Counted from the first letter of the stretch, positions 1 through 7,568 are shown. The stretch is DNA of 11,298 nt from Methanospirillum hungatei (GCF_020216685.1 NZ_JAIWNS010000175.1:1-11298); one strand, 5' to 3'. A program made the numbers and translations. The notes: a model not told the origin generated them from the sequence alone.

Positions 1-376
1 TGATGTGACAGATTATCATCATGAATTCCGCCCTTTTGGAAGAGGAGTACTGGTATTGTCCGCCGATTGAAAATCCGGCAATGAGCATGATGATCAGAAT
101 AATCAGACTCACTCCGATGGATACAGCAGGTAGCTGCCAACTTTCAAAAGGAAGGTGTATTGGTTCAGGTTCCGGGACCCCTCTCCCACCAGTAAACTGC
201 GGAGGGTAAAAAGTTCCTGAATCAGGATAAGGAGATCTGTTTCCGATATTATCTATGAGATCGCCATTTTTCCAAACAAGATCCGCGTTTATGGATTCAG
301 AAGATACAGGAGCGGTAAAAACGATAAGGAGACTGAGTAGAATGAAAAAATTATTAAGAATGGACTTTGTAATCAT
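1..376 (-). CDS. Secreted/membrane-anchored protein, C-terminus cut by window edge
   Basis: The reverse strand reads open from an ATG at 376 to the window edge (125 codons, no stop). Residues 1-24 look like a signal peptide: a Lys at position 4, a hydrophobic core (FFILLSLLIVFTAP) and small residues before SES. A polar, Pro/Gly-rich stretch of about 55 residues follows, then a strong transmembrane helix at about 82-104 (VSLIILIIMLIAGF), then a basic SSKR stop-transfer stretch. This predicts a short extracytoplasmic domain and a cytoplasmic part that begins just before the edge. It starts 20 bp after the HTH-FHA gene on the same strand, so the two are probably co-transcribed. No clear Shine-Dalgarno site is seen. 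I do not recognise the family. Membrane-anchored proteins with a C-terminal winged helix occur in methanogens, but the part that would show this lies outside the window. Confidence 0.7.
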   Translation of the reverse strand, partial: MITKSILNNFFILLSLLIVFTAPVSSESINADLVWKNGDLIDNIGNRSPYPDSGTFYPPQFTGGRGVPEPEPIHLPFESWQLPAVSIGVSLIILIIMLIAGFSIGGQYQYSSSKRAEFMMIICHI

Positions 377-396
377 ATCATTTCAGGCAGTTTTTT

Positions 397-1161
397 TTAA
401 TCGGTGATAAAGAGGAACCGTGCCGACATATTACCGGTTCCAAGGATAATGAGATCCCCGTCGGTTATGGTTCGCCTGGTATGCGGTGAAATAGGTTCGG
501 TATTGACAAAGGTTCCGGATGTGCTGCCACAATCTTCTATCTCCCATCCCTCTCCATGATACATCCGGGCATGAGGTCTGCTGATACGGGAGACTGATTT
601 ATACTCAGGACTTAACATCACAACACTGTTCTGCATCTTTGAAAAACTCATGTCTGTTGGATCGACCCGGCCAAGGGGGATCTTTTCTCCATTCAGAGGG
701 AATATCTTTCCTTCTTCTGGGCCGGTTGTCAGATAGAGACATGGTGAGGTCACCCCAAATTGTGTGCTGATATCTTTTCGGATAGTACTGAGTTGGGACG
801 CAAGGTCTCTATGGGTGATCATCAGGGGCACTTTTGAGAACATCGAAAGGTTCGTGATGATCTGTTCCATCCCGCCGGGTGCAAGTGAGTACTTCCACAC
901 CGGGTGGATTCCGGTCATGGTCTCAGAGCTCATACCGGCGTCTTTTCTGACAAGACCAGCCAGAAGGAGTTTGTCAATATGTTTCCTGATATTTTCATAG
1001 CTGGTCCTGGTGATGGCGGCGATCTCTTTAAGTTCCATAGGCCTGGTCTCAAGAGAGGAGAGGATCTGCAGCCGGACCGGATTTGCAAGGGCATTCAGGT
1101 ATTCTGACATCTCAACGAGATACTCAGGGTCTCGTTTGCCCTGAATGGTATTGTCTGTCAT
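397..1161 (-). CDS. Winged-helix (ArsR-like) transcriptional regulator with C-terminal FHA domain
   Basis: 254 residues. Residues about 16-92 form an ArsR/GntR-like winged helix: the opening helix with LANPVRLQILSSL, then ELKEIAAITRTSYENIRKHI as the helix-turn-helix, LLLAGLVRK, and a wing ending in WKYSLAP. Residues about 93-138 are a helical linker. Residues about 140-252 are a forkhead-associated domain with its hallmark residues: GR at 164-165, SRPH at 194-197, GSTSGTFVN at 212-220, and DGDLIILG near 234-241. FHA domains bind phosphothreonine peptides, so the likely job is a DNA-binding regulator that responds to, or recruits, a Ser/Thr-phosphorylated partner; no kinase is in view. It lies just upstream of the membrane protein at 1-376. 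A TATA-like box lies about 50 nt before the ATG and no good Shine-Dalgarno site is seen. The domain calls are secure; targets and signal are unknown. Confidence 0.9.
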   Translation of the reverse strand: MTDNTIQGKRDPEYLVEMSEYLNALANPVRLQILSSLETRPMELKEIAAITRTSYENIRKHIDKLLLAGLVRKDAGMSSETMTGIHPVWKYSLAPGGMEQIITNLSMFSKVPLMITHRDLASQLSTIRKDISTQFGVTSPCLYLTTGPEEGKIFPLNGEKIPLGRVDPTDMSFSKMQNSVVMLSPEYKSVSRISRPHARMYHGEGWEIEDCGSTSGTFVNTEPISPHTRRTITDGDLIILGTGNMSARFLFITD

Positions 1162-1206
1162 TATCAGGTACCCAAGTCATATGCTCGCTGGGAGATTATG
1201 TCTTTT

Positions 1207-1216
1207 CTGTATAATG
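1207..1216 (-). promoter_or_regulatory. Candidate TATA box of the HTH-FHA gene
   Basis: On the minus strand this reads CATTATACAG, about 45-55 nt upstream of the ATG at 1161. With the usual archaeal spacing of about 25 nt from TATA to transcription start, it would leave a leader of roughly 20-30 nt. Seen by eye only; no transcript data. Confidence 0.3.
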
Positions 1217-1383
1217 GAATACGAGTCACCCAATTCTCAGGGATATTGATGATTCAGAGGGATAACGACAATAAGACAATGCTAAGAGGTAGATGTATCG
1301 AACCGGTATTACAATTAATTATTAAGTATGAATAGATATTATTAATATTCCTGAAGATATACAATTATGTGCAGTGGGTTACT

Positions 1384-1649
1384 TCATCTGGGAGCAGGTG
1401 CCCTAATACCGATATTTCCAGCCATTTCATACACGGACAGAGCGTCGTCTTTAAGAGCAGTACTCCAATTATCACTCGTACAAATCCTGGCACCGGCCCA
1501 TTCCATTGCATGAACCGGGAAATCCTTCTTCTCCGGATAGTTTAAACAGAGTATCTGGTTTTTATGAAATGTTAGTTCAATATTATCTGATAAGAGTAAA
1601 TACAGGTCATATCTGCAAAAAGAACTAGTCGAAGGAAGGAGATAAATTG
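1384..1649 (-). pseudogene. Open frame without start codon, possible gene remnant (weakly glycosyltransferase-like)
   Basis: Reading the minus strand upstream from a TGA at 1384-1386, the frame stays open through 1649 and beyond, into the end of the receiver gene in another frame. There is no ATG, GTG or TTG before an internal ATG at 1506, so an intact version would be only 40 residues. The translation looks protein-like: FPVHAMEWAGARICTSDNW followed by ALKDDALSVYEMA. The Phe-Pro, Glu, Gly and Ser-Asp spacing resembles, with a small deletion, the donor-site region of GT-B glycosyltransferases (the E-A-M-x-x-G-x-P-V-x-x-S-D type). I read it as a decayed C-terminal fragment. It could equally be chance open sequence; the family guess is weak. 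Confidence 0.25.
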
Positions 1650-2018
1650 TTATCCAGGACTGCCCAGTATTCTTCGTACTGCAGAGAGTAATATCTCCGG
1701 ATCATAGGGTTTCACGACATAACCATTCGCACCAGATCTCATCGCCAGATCAATAACCGGTCCCTGACCTGCAGAGGTACACAGAATAATCCGGGCGGAT
1801 GGATTTACTTCCCGTATCTTTTGGAGAAGATCAATACCATTCATCCCAGGTAGAATCAGATCAATAATTACCAGTTCAGGAGATATCTCACAATATTGTT
1901 GCAGCCCTGATTCTCCATCCTGTGCTATTCCAGTGACACGATACCCGGCCTGGCTAAGAATATCTCTGGTTCTTTTCAGATCTTCTTCCGTATCATCAAT
2001 GATTAGTATTCCCGTCAT
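1650..2018 (-). CDS. Single-domain response regulator (CheY-like receiver)
   Basis: 122 residues from the ATG at 2018, just the length of one receiver domain with no output domain. The set of functional residues is complete: the acidic pair in LIIDD near the N-terminus, the phospho-acceptor Asp in ELVIIDLILPGMNG, the switch Ser in IILCTSAG, and the conserved Lys-Pro in YVVKPYDPE. It should be phosphorylated by a histidine kinase elsewhere and act by binding a partner protein. A TTG at 2039 would add seven residues (MKSSCID); I prefer the ATG because it begins right at the first beta strand, although neither start has a convincing Shine-Dalgarno site. It is transcribed away from the pilus-type operon at 2312, with about 290 bp between them, which makes control of that operon or of motility possible but unproven. 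Confidence 0.9.
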   Translation of the reverse strand: MTGILIIDDTEEDLKRTRDILSQAGYRVTGIAQDGESGLQQYCEISPELVIIDLILPGMNGIDLLQKIREVNPSARIILCTSAGQGPVIDLAMRSGANGYVVKPYDPEILLSAVRRILGSPG

Positions 2019-2079
2019 ATCTATACATGAGGATTTCAAGAACGTAGTCCTGCTCTATTTTTTTCAGCATCTCTGGAAT

Positions 2080-2090
2080 GTTATATATTC
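2080..2090 (-). promoter_or_regulatory. Candidate TATA box of the receiver gene
   Basis: The minus strand reads GAATATATAAC, about 65 nt before the ATG at 2018. At normal archaeal spacing it would give a leader of about 40 nt. It lies in the AT-rich divergent region shared with the secretion operon. Confidence 0.35.
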
Positions 2091-2255
2091 TATTACTGTA
2101 TCAAAAAATTTTTCTTAATTAAAAATAAATTTATTAAATACCTTGGAGAGAGATATCCGTTCAATGTTATGTATATTGATATCATGAAACATAATTCTTT
2201 TGAATGCATAGAACAAAGTATTATAGAAAAAATTCATAATTGAAAGATTAATAAG

Positions 2256-2268
2256 ATTTTATATTTTT
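2256..2268 (+). promoter_or_regulatory. Candidate TATA region of the secretion/pilus operon
   Basis: The plus strand has TTTTATATTTTTT about 45-55 nt before the ATG at 2312. The whole stretch 2100-2311 is extremely AT-rich, with several other A/T runs, so the exact box is uncertain. No Shine-Dalgarno site precedes the ATG. This region must serve both this operon and the divergent receiver gene. Confidence 0.3.
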
Positions 2269-2311
2269 TCATAATAATAGAGAAAAATTTTCGCATACCA
2301 TCAAAAAAATT

Positions 2312-5300
2312 ATGGACGGGATAGAGAGTAAACAGGGTGGAGATTTCTCTCCAATGTTAGCCTCCCAGTATCAGATCCCAAAAACTGAGGTAATTATATC
2401 AATAATTCAGACCGGTCCGTTATTCTATGAATACCAGGTAACAGAACCAGAACTCAGGGGAGATGATTTTGAACGGATTAAATTTCTGCGTTCACATTTT
2501 TCCCGATTATTTCAGGATAAAAAAAGAAACCAGCAGTTTGTCAAAGACTTTTCTCACGAATTCGCCCTCGAAACTTCAAAATTATATCCTTCCTTACCCC
2601 CGGATAAGATCAAATTATTTGAGTATTATATACTCAGGGATTCCAGGGGATTTGGACCGGTGCAACCTCTCATTGACGATCCTTTTGTCAGTTCAATAGC
2701 GATCAATGGTCCGGATGGCGTTGTGAGCGTTACCCACGACACATATGAGACCATGTTCACCTCCCTTCGTCTTCGTGAGGATGAAATTCGAATACTTGTA
2801 AAAAAATTATGTAACAGATCGATTCGCCCGGTTGATTATGATACTATACCTGACGTGGTCGAACTCCGAACTGGTTTGAAGGTCTATTTTTCAGGGCAGA
2901 AGAAGGATATAACTCCTTTGATTTTCACTATTGAAAAACCCTCGTCAGAAACCCGGAGTCTTGTTTCTGAGAGGATCATCTCCTCATATCATCTCTATCA
3001 TGATATGATAGAAGTCACCATCATCGTATCTCCTCCTGACCGGTTTTTTTACCAGATATCGATAATTTCCCTGAGTGAACATGAAAAAAGTGCAATACAG
3101 GCATCAATAGAGTATATAAAAAAGAAGAGCGGTTTACAGACATTTCATGAGGGTGCATTCAGGATATCAGAAAATGATTTTTCAGGGTTTTTACATAAGA
3201 ATTATCCGGATATTCCGGATCGAAAACACCATCTTCTGTATACGGCCCTGAGTTTTAACCAGGATATTGTAAAATGGATTCGGGTTATTCTTTCTGACCC
3301 AAACATTACAAGAATTCTCTGCACCCACCCCGGAAAACCGGTCCATGTATGGCACAAAAAAACCCTTGGAGAAACAGAAACCTCCATCATCCCAAATAGA
3401 TCTGATATTAACCGATTTGCAACCTTTTTAATAAAATCTTCAGGGAAAGAATATGATCCGTCTCAAAATGATATCACCCTTCAATTTAAAACAGGAGAAA
3501 AAGTCTATCTTACCAGGATCAGGGATGACAAAGGTCATTACTACCAGATAAAAATAGAGAAAAACGGGAATAAAAAACCAATACCTGAAAAGAAACAAAG
3601 GGTGTCTGTTCCGAAGATTACTCACTCAATAGAATCTGAACCTGATGAGCGTATTGATGCTCTGATTTCAAAAATTTTCGACCGTGACCATAAAAAAGAA
3701 TCATCAGATTCTGTTCATTCACCTGATGAACCGGTAAAGGACGCTGAAGAGGAGCAGGGATTTTCCAAACTCTTAAGTCCCCTCAAAAAGGGTTTGAAAG
3801 GGTTTTCCATTTCAGGTTTTCAAAGAAAAGAGAAGCCCAGCCGGGATGAAGCCCCAATTCCTGATACCCTTCAGGTTCCATCGGTGATGAATATTCCAGC
3901 CGGTGATGATGATATTGCAGAGGAAGCATACTGGCTTTATCAGCCGCATGCATATGCAGTCATTTTACAGGATAAAAACAAGGAGCGATCGTACCGGGTG
4001 ATTGAACCTGAACTGACTCCCCGTGAGAGAATCATTCTTGAAGAGACGCACGAAACACTCCGTGATGTACTGGTATATGACAAACCGGTATCCAGGGGAG
4101 ATCTTTTTCTTGAATATGGTGAAGTTGCAAAGATTGTCAGGACGTATGAACCGAAAATTCACGATGATCGGCTCTCAGTCATCTATTATTATCTTCGACG
4201 TAATCTGAATGGATATGGGAAGATAGACCCTCTGATGTATGATGAACTTCTTGAGGATATCTCATGTAACGGCCATGATCTTCCCGTGTATATTCATCAC
4301 CGGTATTATGGAAGTATCCCGACATCTATCAGGTTTGAATCGGAAGAACTCAATCGGTTCGTTCTGAAACTCTCACAAAAAGCAGATAAACAGGTTTCAC
4401 TTACATCTCCCCTCCTTGATGCATCACTCCCAAACGGAGCACGAGCCCAGATTACATATTCTGATGTCGTTTCAACAAAGGGCAGTTCTTTTACAATTCG
4501 TAAGTTCAGATCCGACCCGATGACTCCGGCGACTTTGCTTGCATTCGGGACGTATAGTAACGAACTTCTGGCATTCATCTGGCTTGCTCTTGAAAACCGT
4601 CAGAGTCTCATTGTTGTCGGGGGAACTGCCAGTGGTAAAACATCAGCAATGAATGCGTTCTCATTTTTTATACCTCATAATTCAAAGATCGTCTCTCTTG
4701 AAGATACTAGGGAGATTCAGATCCCCCAGAAAAACTGGCTCCCGGTTCAGACAAGAGTGAGCAATTCGTTTAATGATCGGGGCAGTGTTGATCTTTTTGA
4801 CCTGTTAAAAGCCTCACTGCGACAGCGGCCGGAGTATATTATAGTCGGTGAAGTGAGAGGCAACGAAGCCCAGACTCTTTTTCAGGCGATGAACTCAGGC
4901 CATACCACTCTATCTACCCTTCATGCGGGAAATATCGAAGAGGCTTTGAACCGTCTGACAAACGAACCGATAAATGTCCCCCCTGCTATGTTTGGTGCTT
5001 TAAACCTTATGGTTATTCAGACATTTCATTACCGTGCCGGCAGGATGATACGACGTTGTGATGCTATTCACGAGATTGTCCTTGGAGAAGGTGACAAGGT
5101 AAACTGGAATACCCTGTATGAATACGATCCGAAAAAAGATTCATTTAAAAAAGTATTTAAAAAATCCAAAACATTACAGACGATTCAGTACATGCATAAC
5201 TGGACCGATGAAGAGATTCAGTTCCAGTTGAATCTTCGTGCTTCGTTCCTTGCCAAACTCCGGAATCAGTACAGTACCGATCCTGAAATCCTCATCCAGA

Positions 5301-5329
5301 TGATCTCTGATCTACGGAGGATGGCATGA
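2312..5329 (+). CDS. Type II/IV secretion (pilus assembly) ATPase of the GspE/VirB11 family, with extended repeated N-terminal region
   Basis: 1005 residues, far longer than the usual 500-650 for archaeal family members. The catalytic core (about 733-1005) is intact: Walker A GGTASGKT at 770-777, Asp box SLEDTREIQI at 795-804, Walker B EYIIVGEVRG at 841-850, and His box GHTTLSTLHAGN at 863-874. These hexameric cytoplasmic ATPases power assembly of pili, archaella or secreted filaments at the membrane platform protein, which here is the next gene. The canonical N-terminal domain, with NGYGKIDPLMYDELLEDISC and LLDASLPNGARAQ, sits at about 546-732. Two more, degenerate, copies of that domain appear at about 36-210 and 244-417. 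A charged linker (about 418-540) holds an amphipathic basic patch (SPLKKGLKGFSISGF). There is one ATPase core only, so this is not a fusion of two full enzymes. Its stop overlaps the next start (ATGA). Only the family is recognised, not the exact pilus type. Confidence 0.93.
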   Translation: MDGIESKQGGDFSPMLASQYQIPKTEVIISIIQTGPLFYEYQVTEPELRGDDFERIKFLRSHFSRLFQDKKRNQQFVKDFSHEFALETSKLYPSLPPDKIKLFEYYILRDSRGFGPVQPLIDDPFVSSIAINGPDGVVSVTHDTYETMFTSLRLREDEIRILVKKLCNRSIRPVDYDTIPDVVELRTGLKVYFSGQKKDITPLIFTIEKPSSETRSLVSERIISSYHLYHDMIEVTIIVSPPDRFFYQISIISLSEHEKSAIQASIEYIKKKSGLQTFHEGAFRISENDFSGFLHKNYPDIPDRKHHLLYTALSFNQDIVKWIRVILSDPNITRILCTHPGKPVHVWHKKTLGETETSIIPNRSDINRFATFLIKSSGKEYDPSQNDITLQFKTGEKVYLTRIRDDKGHYYQIKIEKNGNKKPIPEKKQRVSVPKITHSIESEPDERIDALISKIFDRDHKKESSDSVHSPDEPVKDAEEEQGFSKLLSPLKKGLKGFSISGFQRKEKPSRDEAPIPDTLQVPSVMNIPAGDDDIAEEAYWLYQPHAYAVILQDKNKERSYRVIEPELTPRERIILEETHETLRDVLVYDKPVSRGDLFLEYGEVAKIVRTYEPKIHDDRLSVIYYYLRRNLNGYGKIDPLMYDELLEDISCNGHDLPVYIHHRYYGSIPTSIRFESEELNRFVLKLSQKADKQVSLTSPLLDASLPNGARAQITYSDVVSTKGSSFTIRKFRSDPMTPATLLAFGTYSNELLAFIWLALENRQSLIVVGGTASGKTSAMNAFSFFIPHNSKIVSLEDTREIQIPQKNWLPVQTRVSNSFNDRGSVDLFDLLKASLRQRPEYIIVGEVRGNEAQTLFQAMNSGHTTLSTLHAGNIEEALNRLTNEPINVPPAMFGALNLMVIQTFHYRAGRMIRRCDAIHEIVLGEGDKVNWNTLYEYDPKKDSFKKVFKKSKTLQTIQYMHNWTDEEIQFQLNLRASFLAKLRNQYSTDPEILIQMISDLRRMA
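2417..4507 (+). repeat. Three diverged copies of the ATPase N-terminal domain within one gene
   Basis: Copy 1 covers residues about 36-210 (2417-2941), copy 2 about 244-417 (3041-3562), and copy 3 about 546-732 (3947-4507). Each starts with a short strand (YEYQVTEPEL, FFYQISIISL, RSYRVIEPEL), passes through a helical segment, and reaches aligned blocks: YYILRDSRGFGPVQPLIDDP / YTALSFNQDIVKWIRVILSD / YYYLRRNLNGYGKIDPLMYD. Then come GVVSVTHDTYETMFTSLRL / PVHVWHKKTLGETETSI / PVYIHHRYYGSIPTSIRF, and DEIRILVKKL / SDINRFATFL / EELNRFVLKL. Copies 1 and 3 are clearly related; copy 2 is more diverged. Only copy 3 keeps the family's LLDASLPNGAR element. Aligned by eye. Confidence 0.7.
5316..5320 (+). 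promoter_or_regulatory. Shine-Dalgarno site of the membrane platform gene
   Basis: GGAGG ends 5 nt before the ATG at 5326 and lies inside the end of the ATPase gene. It fixes the start in the ATGATG pair and supports coupled translation with the ATPase. Confidence 0.7.
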
Positions 5330-7203
5330 TGCTCATATCTCCCCGGCAGGTTGATACATGGCTTGAAGGAACCAATATTCGAAGATATATCCGGGCTGCT
5401 CATCTTCCCTATTCACAGTATTCTTTTTTCATGTTATTACTGAAATGCAGCATTGCATCAGTCAGTGCTTTTGTAATGCTGACAGCCTATATACTCTCTC
5501 TTCCTGAGGATGTCCAGCTGATACCAGGAATGGCCAATATCTATACGATCCTGATTGCATTCGTCCTTCTCGTTCCTGGTGTTATCATCGGCATTTTCAC
5601 CTATCCGCAGACGGTTGCAATGGGAAGAAAATCCTCAATCGATCTTGATCTTCCCTATGCAATCACGTACATGCAAGCCCTTTCCACGACCATGACATTA
5701 TATAATGTCATCAGAAAGATTTACGAGGCTGACGATCTTTTTGGAGAAGTGGGGAAGGAGTTTGGCCTCATTGTCAGAGATGTTGAGGTCTTTGGTGATG
5801 ATCTGTATACTGCTATCAGAAACCTGCAAAAGGTTACTCCATCGAAGAATCTTGAGGAATTTTTAAATGATCTCCTTCTTCTCTCAAACAGCGGAGGAGA
5901 TGTGACGAATTTTCTCTCATCCAGATCGGCTTATTTCAGAGAGTCTGCAGCTCGTGAACTGGAATCAATATTAAAAACGATTGAGGTGATGGCGGAGGTC
6001 TATGTGACGGCTTTTGTTGCAGGACCTATCACGATGATCATTATCATAGTGGCACAGAACCTGGGAGGAAAATCCGATCTTGCCGGATATATGCCGCTCA
6101 TTATCATCGGTCTTGCTCTTGGATCGATAGGGATGATTTACATTCTGTACCTGATGCTCCCCTCCATTAAGATGGATATTACGAGGAAACCAAGAGAAGA
6201 ATCTGAATTTTCCGATGTGATGATAGGGAAAGAGGAGTACTCAAAAGTCGATAAGAATTTTTTAAAGAGGGTGGAAGCAAAGAGAAAGCGTTTCAAACTG
6301 GAGAATTTACTGAAAAACCCGGCCCGGGCATATATTTCCGATTATAATTATGGAATTGCACTTGGTTGTGTGTGTGGCGGGATCGTATCTGCACTCTATT
6401 ATCTGGGTTATCTGAATGAATGGATACCGGGAATGTCCCTGGAAGCATTCATAAGTCTGCTCATAATTTTTTCCCTTGCCCCCCCCTCTCTTGCGTATGA
6501 AGGAAGAAGCTGGTTTGTGAACAGTGTGGAGTCTCATACTCCGGAATTTCTCCGCCAGCTCGTGGATATGAAAGATGTAGGAGTTACGTTACAGACGGCC
6601 ATCAGTCTGATCTCCAATTCAAAGTTGGGGGTGCTTTCACAGGAACTCGTCATGACATCAGAGGATATCAGGAGGGGGGCAACAACCATTAACGCCCTGG
6701 TCAGGATGGAAGATCGAATCGGACTGGTATCAGTCAAACGTGCCATGTCACTTCTGGTCAAGGCAAGCGAGGTGACCGATTATATCAAGGATGTCCTGAT
6801 TATTGCCATCAATGATTTCGAGCATTATCTGAAATTAAAGAAGGACCGGTTTAATATTGCGATCACGTACGTGATGATTGTGTACCTGGCCGTAGGGATT
6901 TATATGTATACCGCTTATTCCCTGAATGTCTCCTTTGTTTCATCTTTTACGAATTTTAATATATCATTTGATACATCGGGAAACCTGACCGATATGTTCA
7001 GGATCGGGTTGGTTCTTGGGTTTTTTTCCGGCCTTATGGCCGGACAGTTATCTGCGAACAGTGTTCTGGCTGGTTTAAAGCATGCTATTCTTCTTGTCCT
7101 TGGATGTTTTGTGTTATTTGTTTTTATTATTCCATATCAGCTGGATATTGCAGCCGAAGCGGCCAGGGTTGCGGCAGATGCAGCAGCAAACGGAGGAGTG
7201 TAA
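5326..7203 (+). CDS. Type II secretion F-family membrane protein (FlaJ/TadC-like platform)
   Basis: 625 residues with two T2SSF-type modules in tandem, the usual architecture of the archaeal platform proteins of pili and archaella. Module 1 has a cytoplasmic helical part at about 108-220 (LDLPYAITYMQALSTTMTLY) and membrane helices near 222-246 and 256-278. Module 2 has HTPEFLRQLVDMKDVGVTLQ at 404-423, then helices near 510-531, 558-577 and 584-603. Two helices precede module 1 (about 34-57 and 71-93) and two lie between the modules (about 342-361 and 374-392), giving roughly nine in all. A charged cytoplasmic loop (285-333) separates the halves, and the protein ends in an Ala-rich tail. It should anchor the filament base and dock the ATPase encoded just upstream; the start overlaps the ATPase stop by 4 nt and the stop overlaps the next start by 1 nt. 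Intact and of normal length. Confidence 0.92.
   Translation: MMLISPRQVDTWLEGTNIRRYIRAAHLPYSQYSFFMLLLKCSIASVSAFVMLTAYILSLPEDVQLIPGMANIYTILIAFVLLVPGVIIGIFTYPQTVAMGRKSSIDLDLPYAITYMQALSTTMTLYNVIRKIYEADDLFGEVGKEFGLIVRDVEVFGDDLYTAIRNLQKVTPSKNLEEFLNDLLLLSNSGGDVTNFLSSRSAYFRESAARELESILKTIEVMAEVYVTAFVAGPITMIIIIVAQNLGGKSDLAGYMPLIIIGLALGSIGMIYILYLMLPSIKMDITRKPREESEFSDVMIGKEEYSKVDKNFLKRVEAKRKRFKLENLLKNPARAYISDYNYGIALGCVCGGIVSALYYLGYLNEWIPGMSLEAFISLLIIFSLAPPSLAYEGRSWFVNSVESHTPEFLRQLVDMKDVGVTLQTAISLISNSKLGVLSQELVMTSEDIRRGATTINALVRMEDRIGLVSVKRAMSLLVKASEVTDYIKDVLIIAINDFEHYLKLKKDRFNIAITYVMIVYLAVGIYMYTAYSLNVSFVSSFTNFNISFDTSGNLTDMFRIGLVLGFFSGLMAGQLSANSVLAGLKHAILLVLGCFVLFVFIIPYQLDIAAEAARVAADAAANGGV
7192..7198 (+). 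promoter_or_regulatory. Shine-Dalgarno site of the first pilin-like gene
   Basis: GGAGGAG ends 4 nt before the ATG at 7203. It argues against a longer reading from an ATG at 7104, whose extra 33 residues would lie wholly within the platform gene. Confidence 0.65.
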
Positions 7204-7568
7204 TGAGAGAAGAACCTGCTGTTTCGGCAGTCCTGAGTGAAGTTTTGATGATATCACTCGTGTTAATCCTCGTGCCGATTGTGACGATAAGTCTGATGAA
7301 CCAGTTACCTGAGGATCGGGTTCCGACGGTTAATATAAAGATGAGTCCGATTACGAATAATAATGTGACTTTTTATCATAAGGGAGGTGACTGGATAAAA
7401 TTTACTGATATTAGAATTCTCCAAAATGGAAGGCAAATAAGTTTTATGTATGATAAACCTGTTTTCGATTTGGGAGACCATATTACTGTTAGTGGTGTTA
7501 TTCAAAATGCTAGAATTGATTTTGTTGCGAAAAATTCAATAATATTTTCAGGTGTACCCCAGTCATGA
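7203..7568 (+). CDS. Archaeal type IV pilin-like protein (small subunit)
   Basis: 121 residues starting at the ATG that overlaps the upstream TAA by 1 nt. The N-terminus MREEPAVSAVLSEVLM followed by ISLVLILVPIVTISL matches the pattern of archaeal pilin N-terminal domains (DUF1628/Pilin_N: a short charged leader, an AVSxV motif and one hydrophobic assembly helix). The ectodomain (about 35-121) is small and probably beta-rich, with no Cys. It contains NVT as a possible N-glycosylation sequon. Its place directly after the ATPase and platform genes supports a structural or minor pilin role. A Glu at position 13 would be the fifth residue of the mature protein if processing fell between Ser8 and Ala9, as in classical type IV pilins; this is inference. 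No prepilin peptidase is in view. The second half of the gene is visibly richer in A/T than the first. Confidence 0.8.
   Translation: MREEPAVSAVLSEVLMISLVLILVPIVTISLMNQLPEDRVPTVNIKMSPITNNNVTFYHKGGDWIKFTDIRILQNGRQISFMYDKPVFDLGDHITVSGVIQNARIDFVAKNSIIFSGVPQS
7550..7554 (+). promoter_or_regulatory. Shine-Dalgarno site of the second pilin-like gene
   Basis: AGGTG, a good match to the methanogen anti-Shine-Dalgarno, lies 10 nt before the ATG at 7565, inside the end of the preceding gene. Confidence 0.5.

Noticed and set aside
21..209. Plus-strand ATG frame of 62 codons
   Set aside because: It lies opposite a minus-strand frame (1-376) that has a signal peptide, a membrane helix and operon context; the plus frame shows no domain.
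2019..2039. TTG start giving a seven-residue longer receiver
   Set aside because: An in-frame ATG at 2018 stands right before the first receiver strand; the extension adds no conserved sequence. Not excluded.
2169..2243. 24-codon ATG frame in the divergent promoter region
   Set aside because: No ribosome site, no recognisable features, and composition is that of AT-rich intergenic DNA.
4306..4578. 90-codon minus-strand frame
   Set aside because: Lies antisense to the conserved N-terminal domain of the secretion ATPase; typical shadow frame.
7104..7202. Upstream extension of the first pilin-like gene
   Set aside because: The extra 33 residues are Cys/Arg-rich and lie within the platform gene in another frame; a strong GGAGGAG site and the pilin signal sequence fix the start at 7203.
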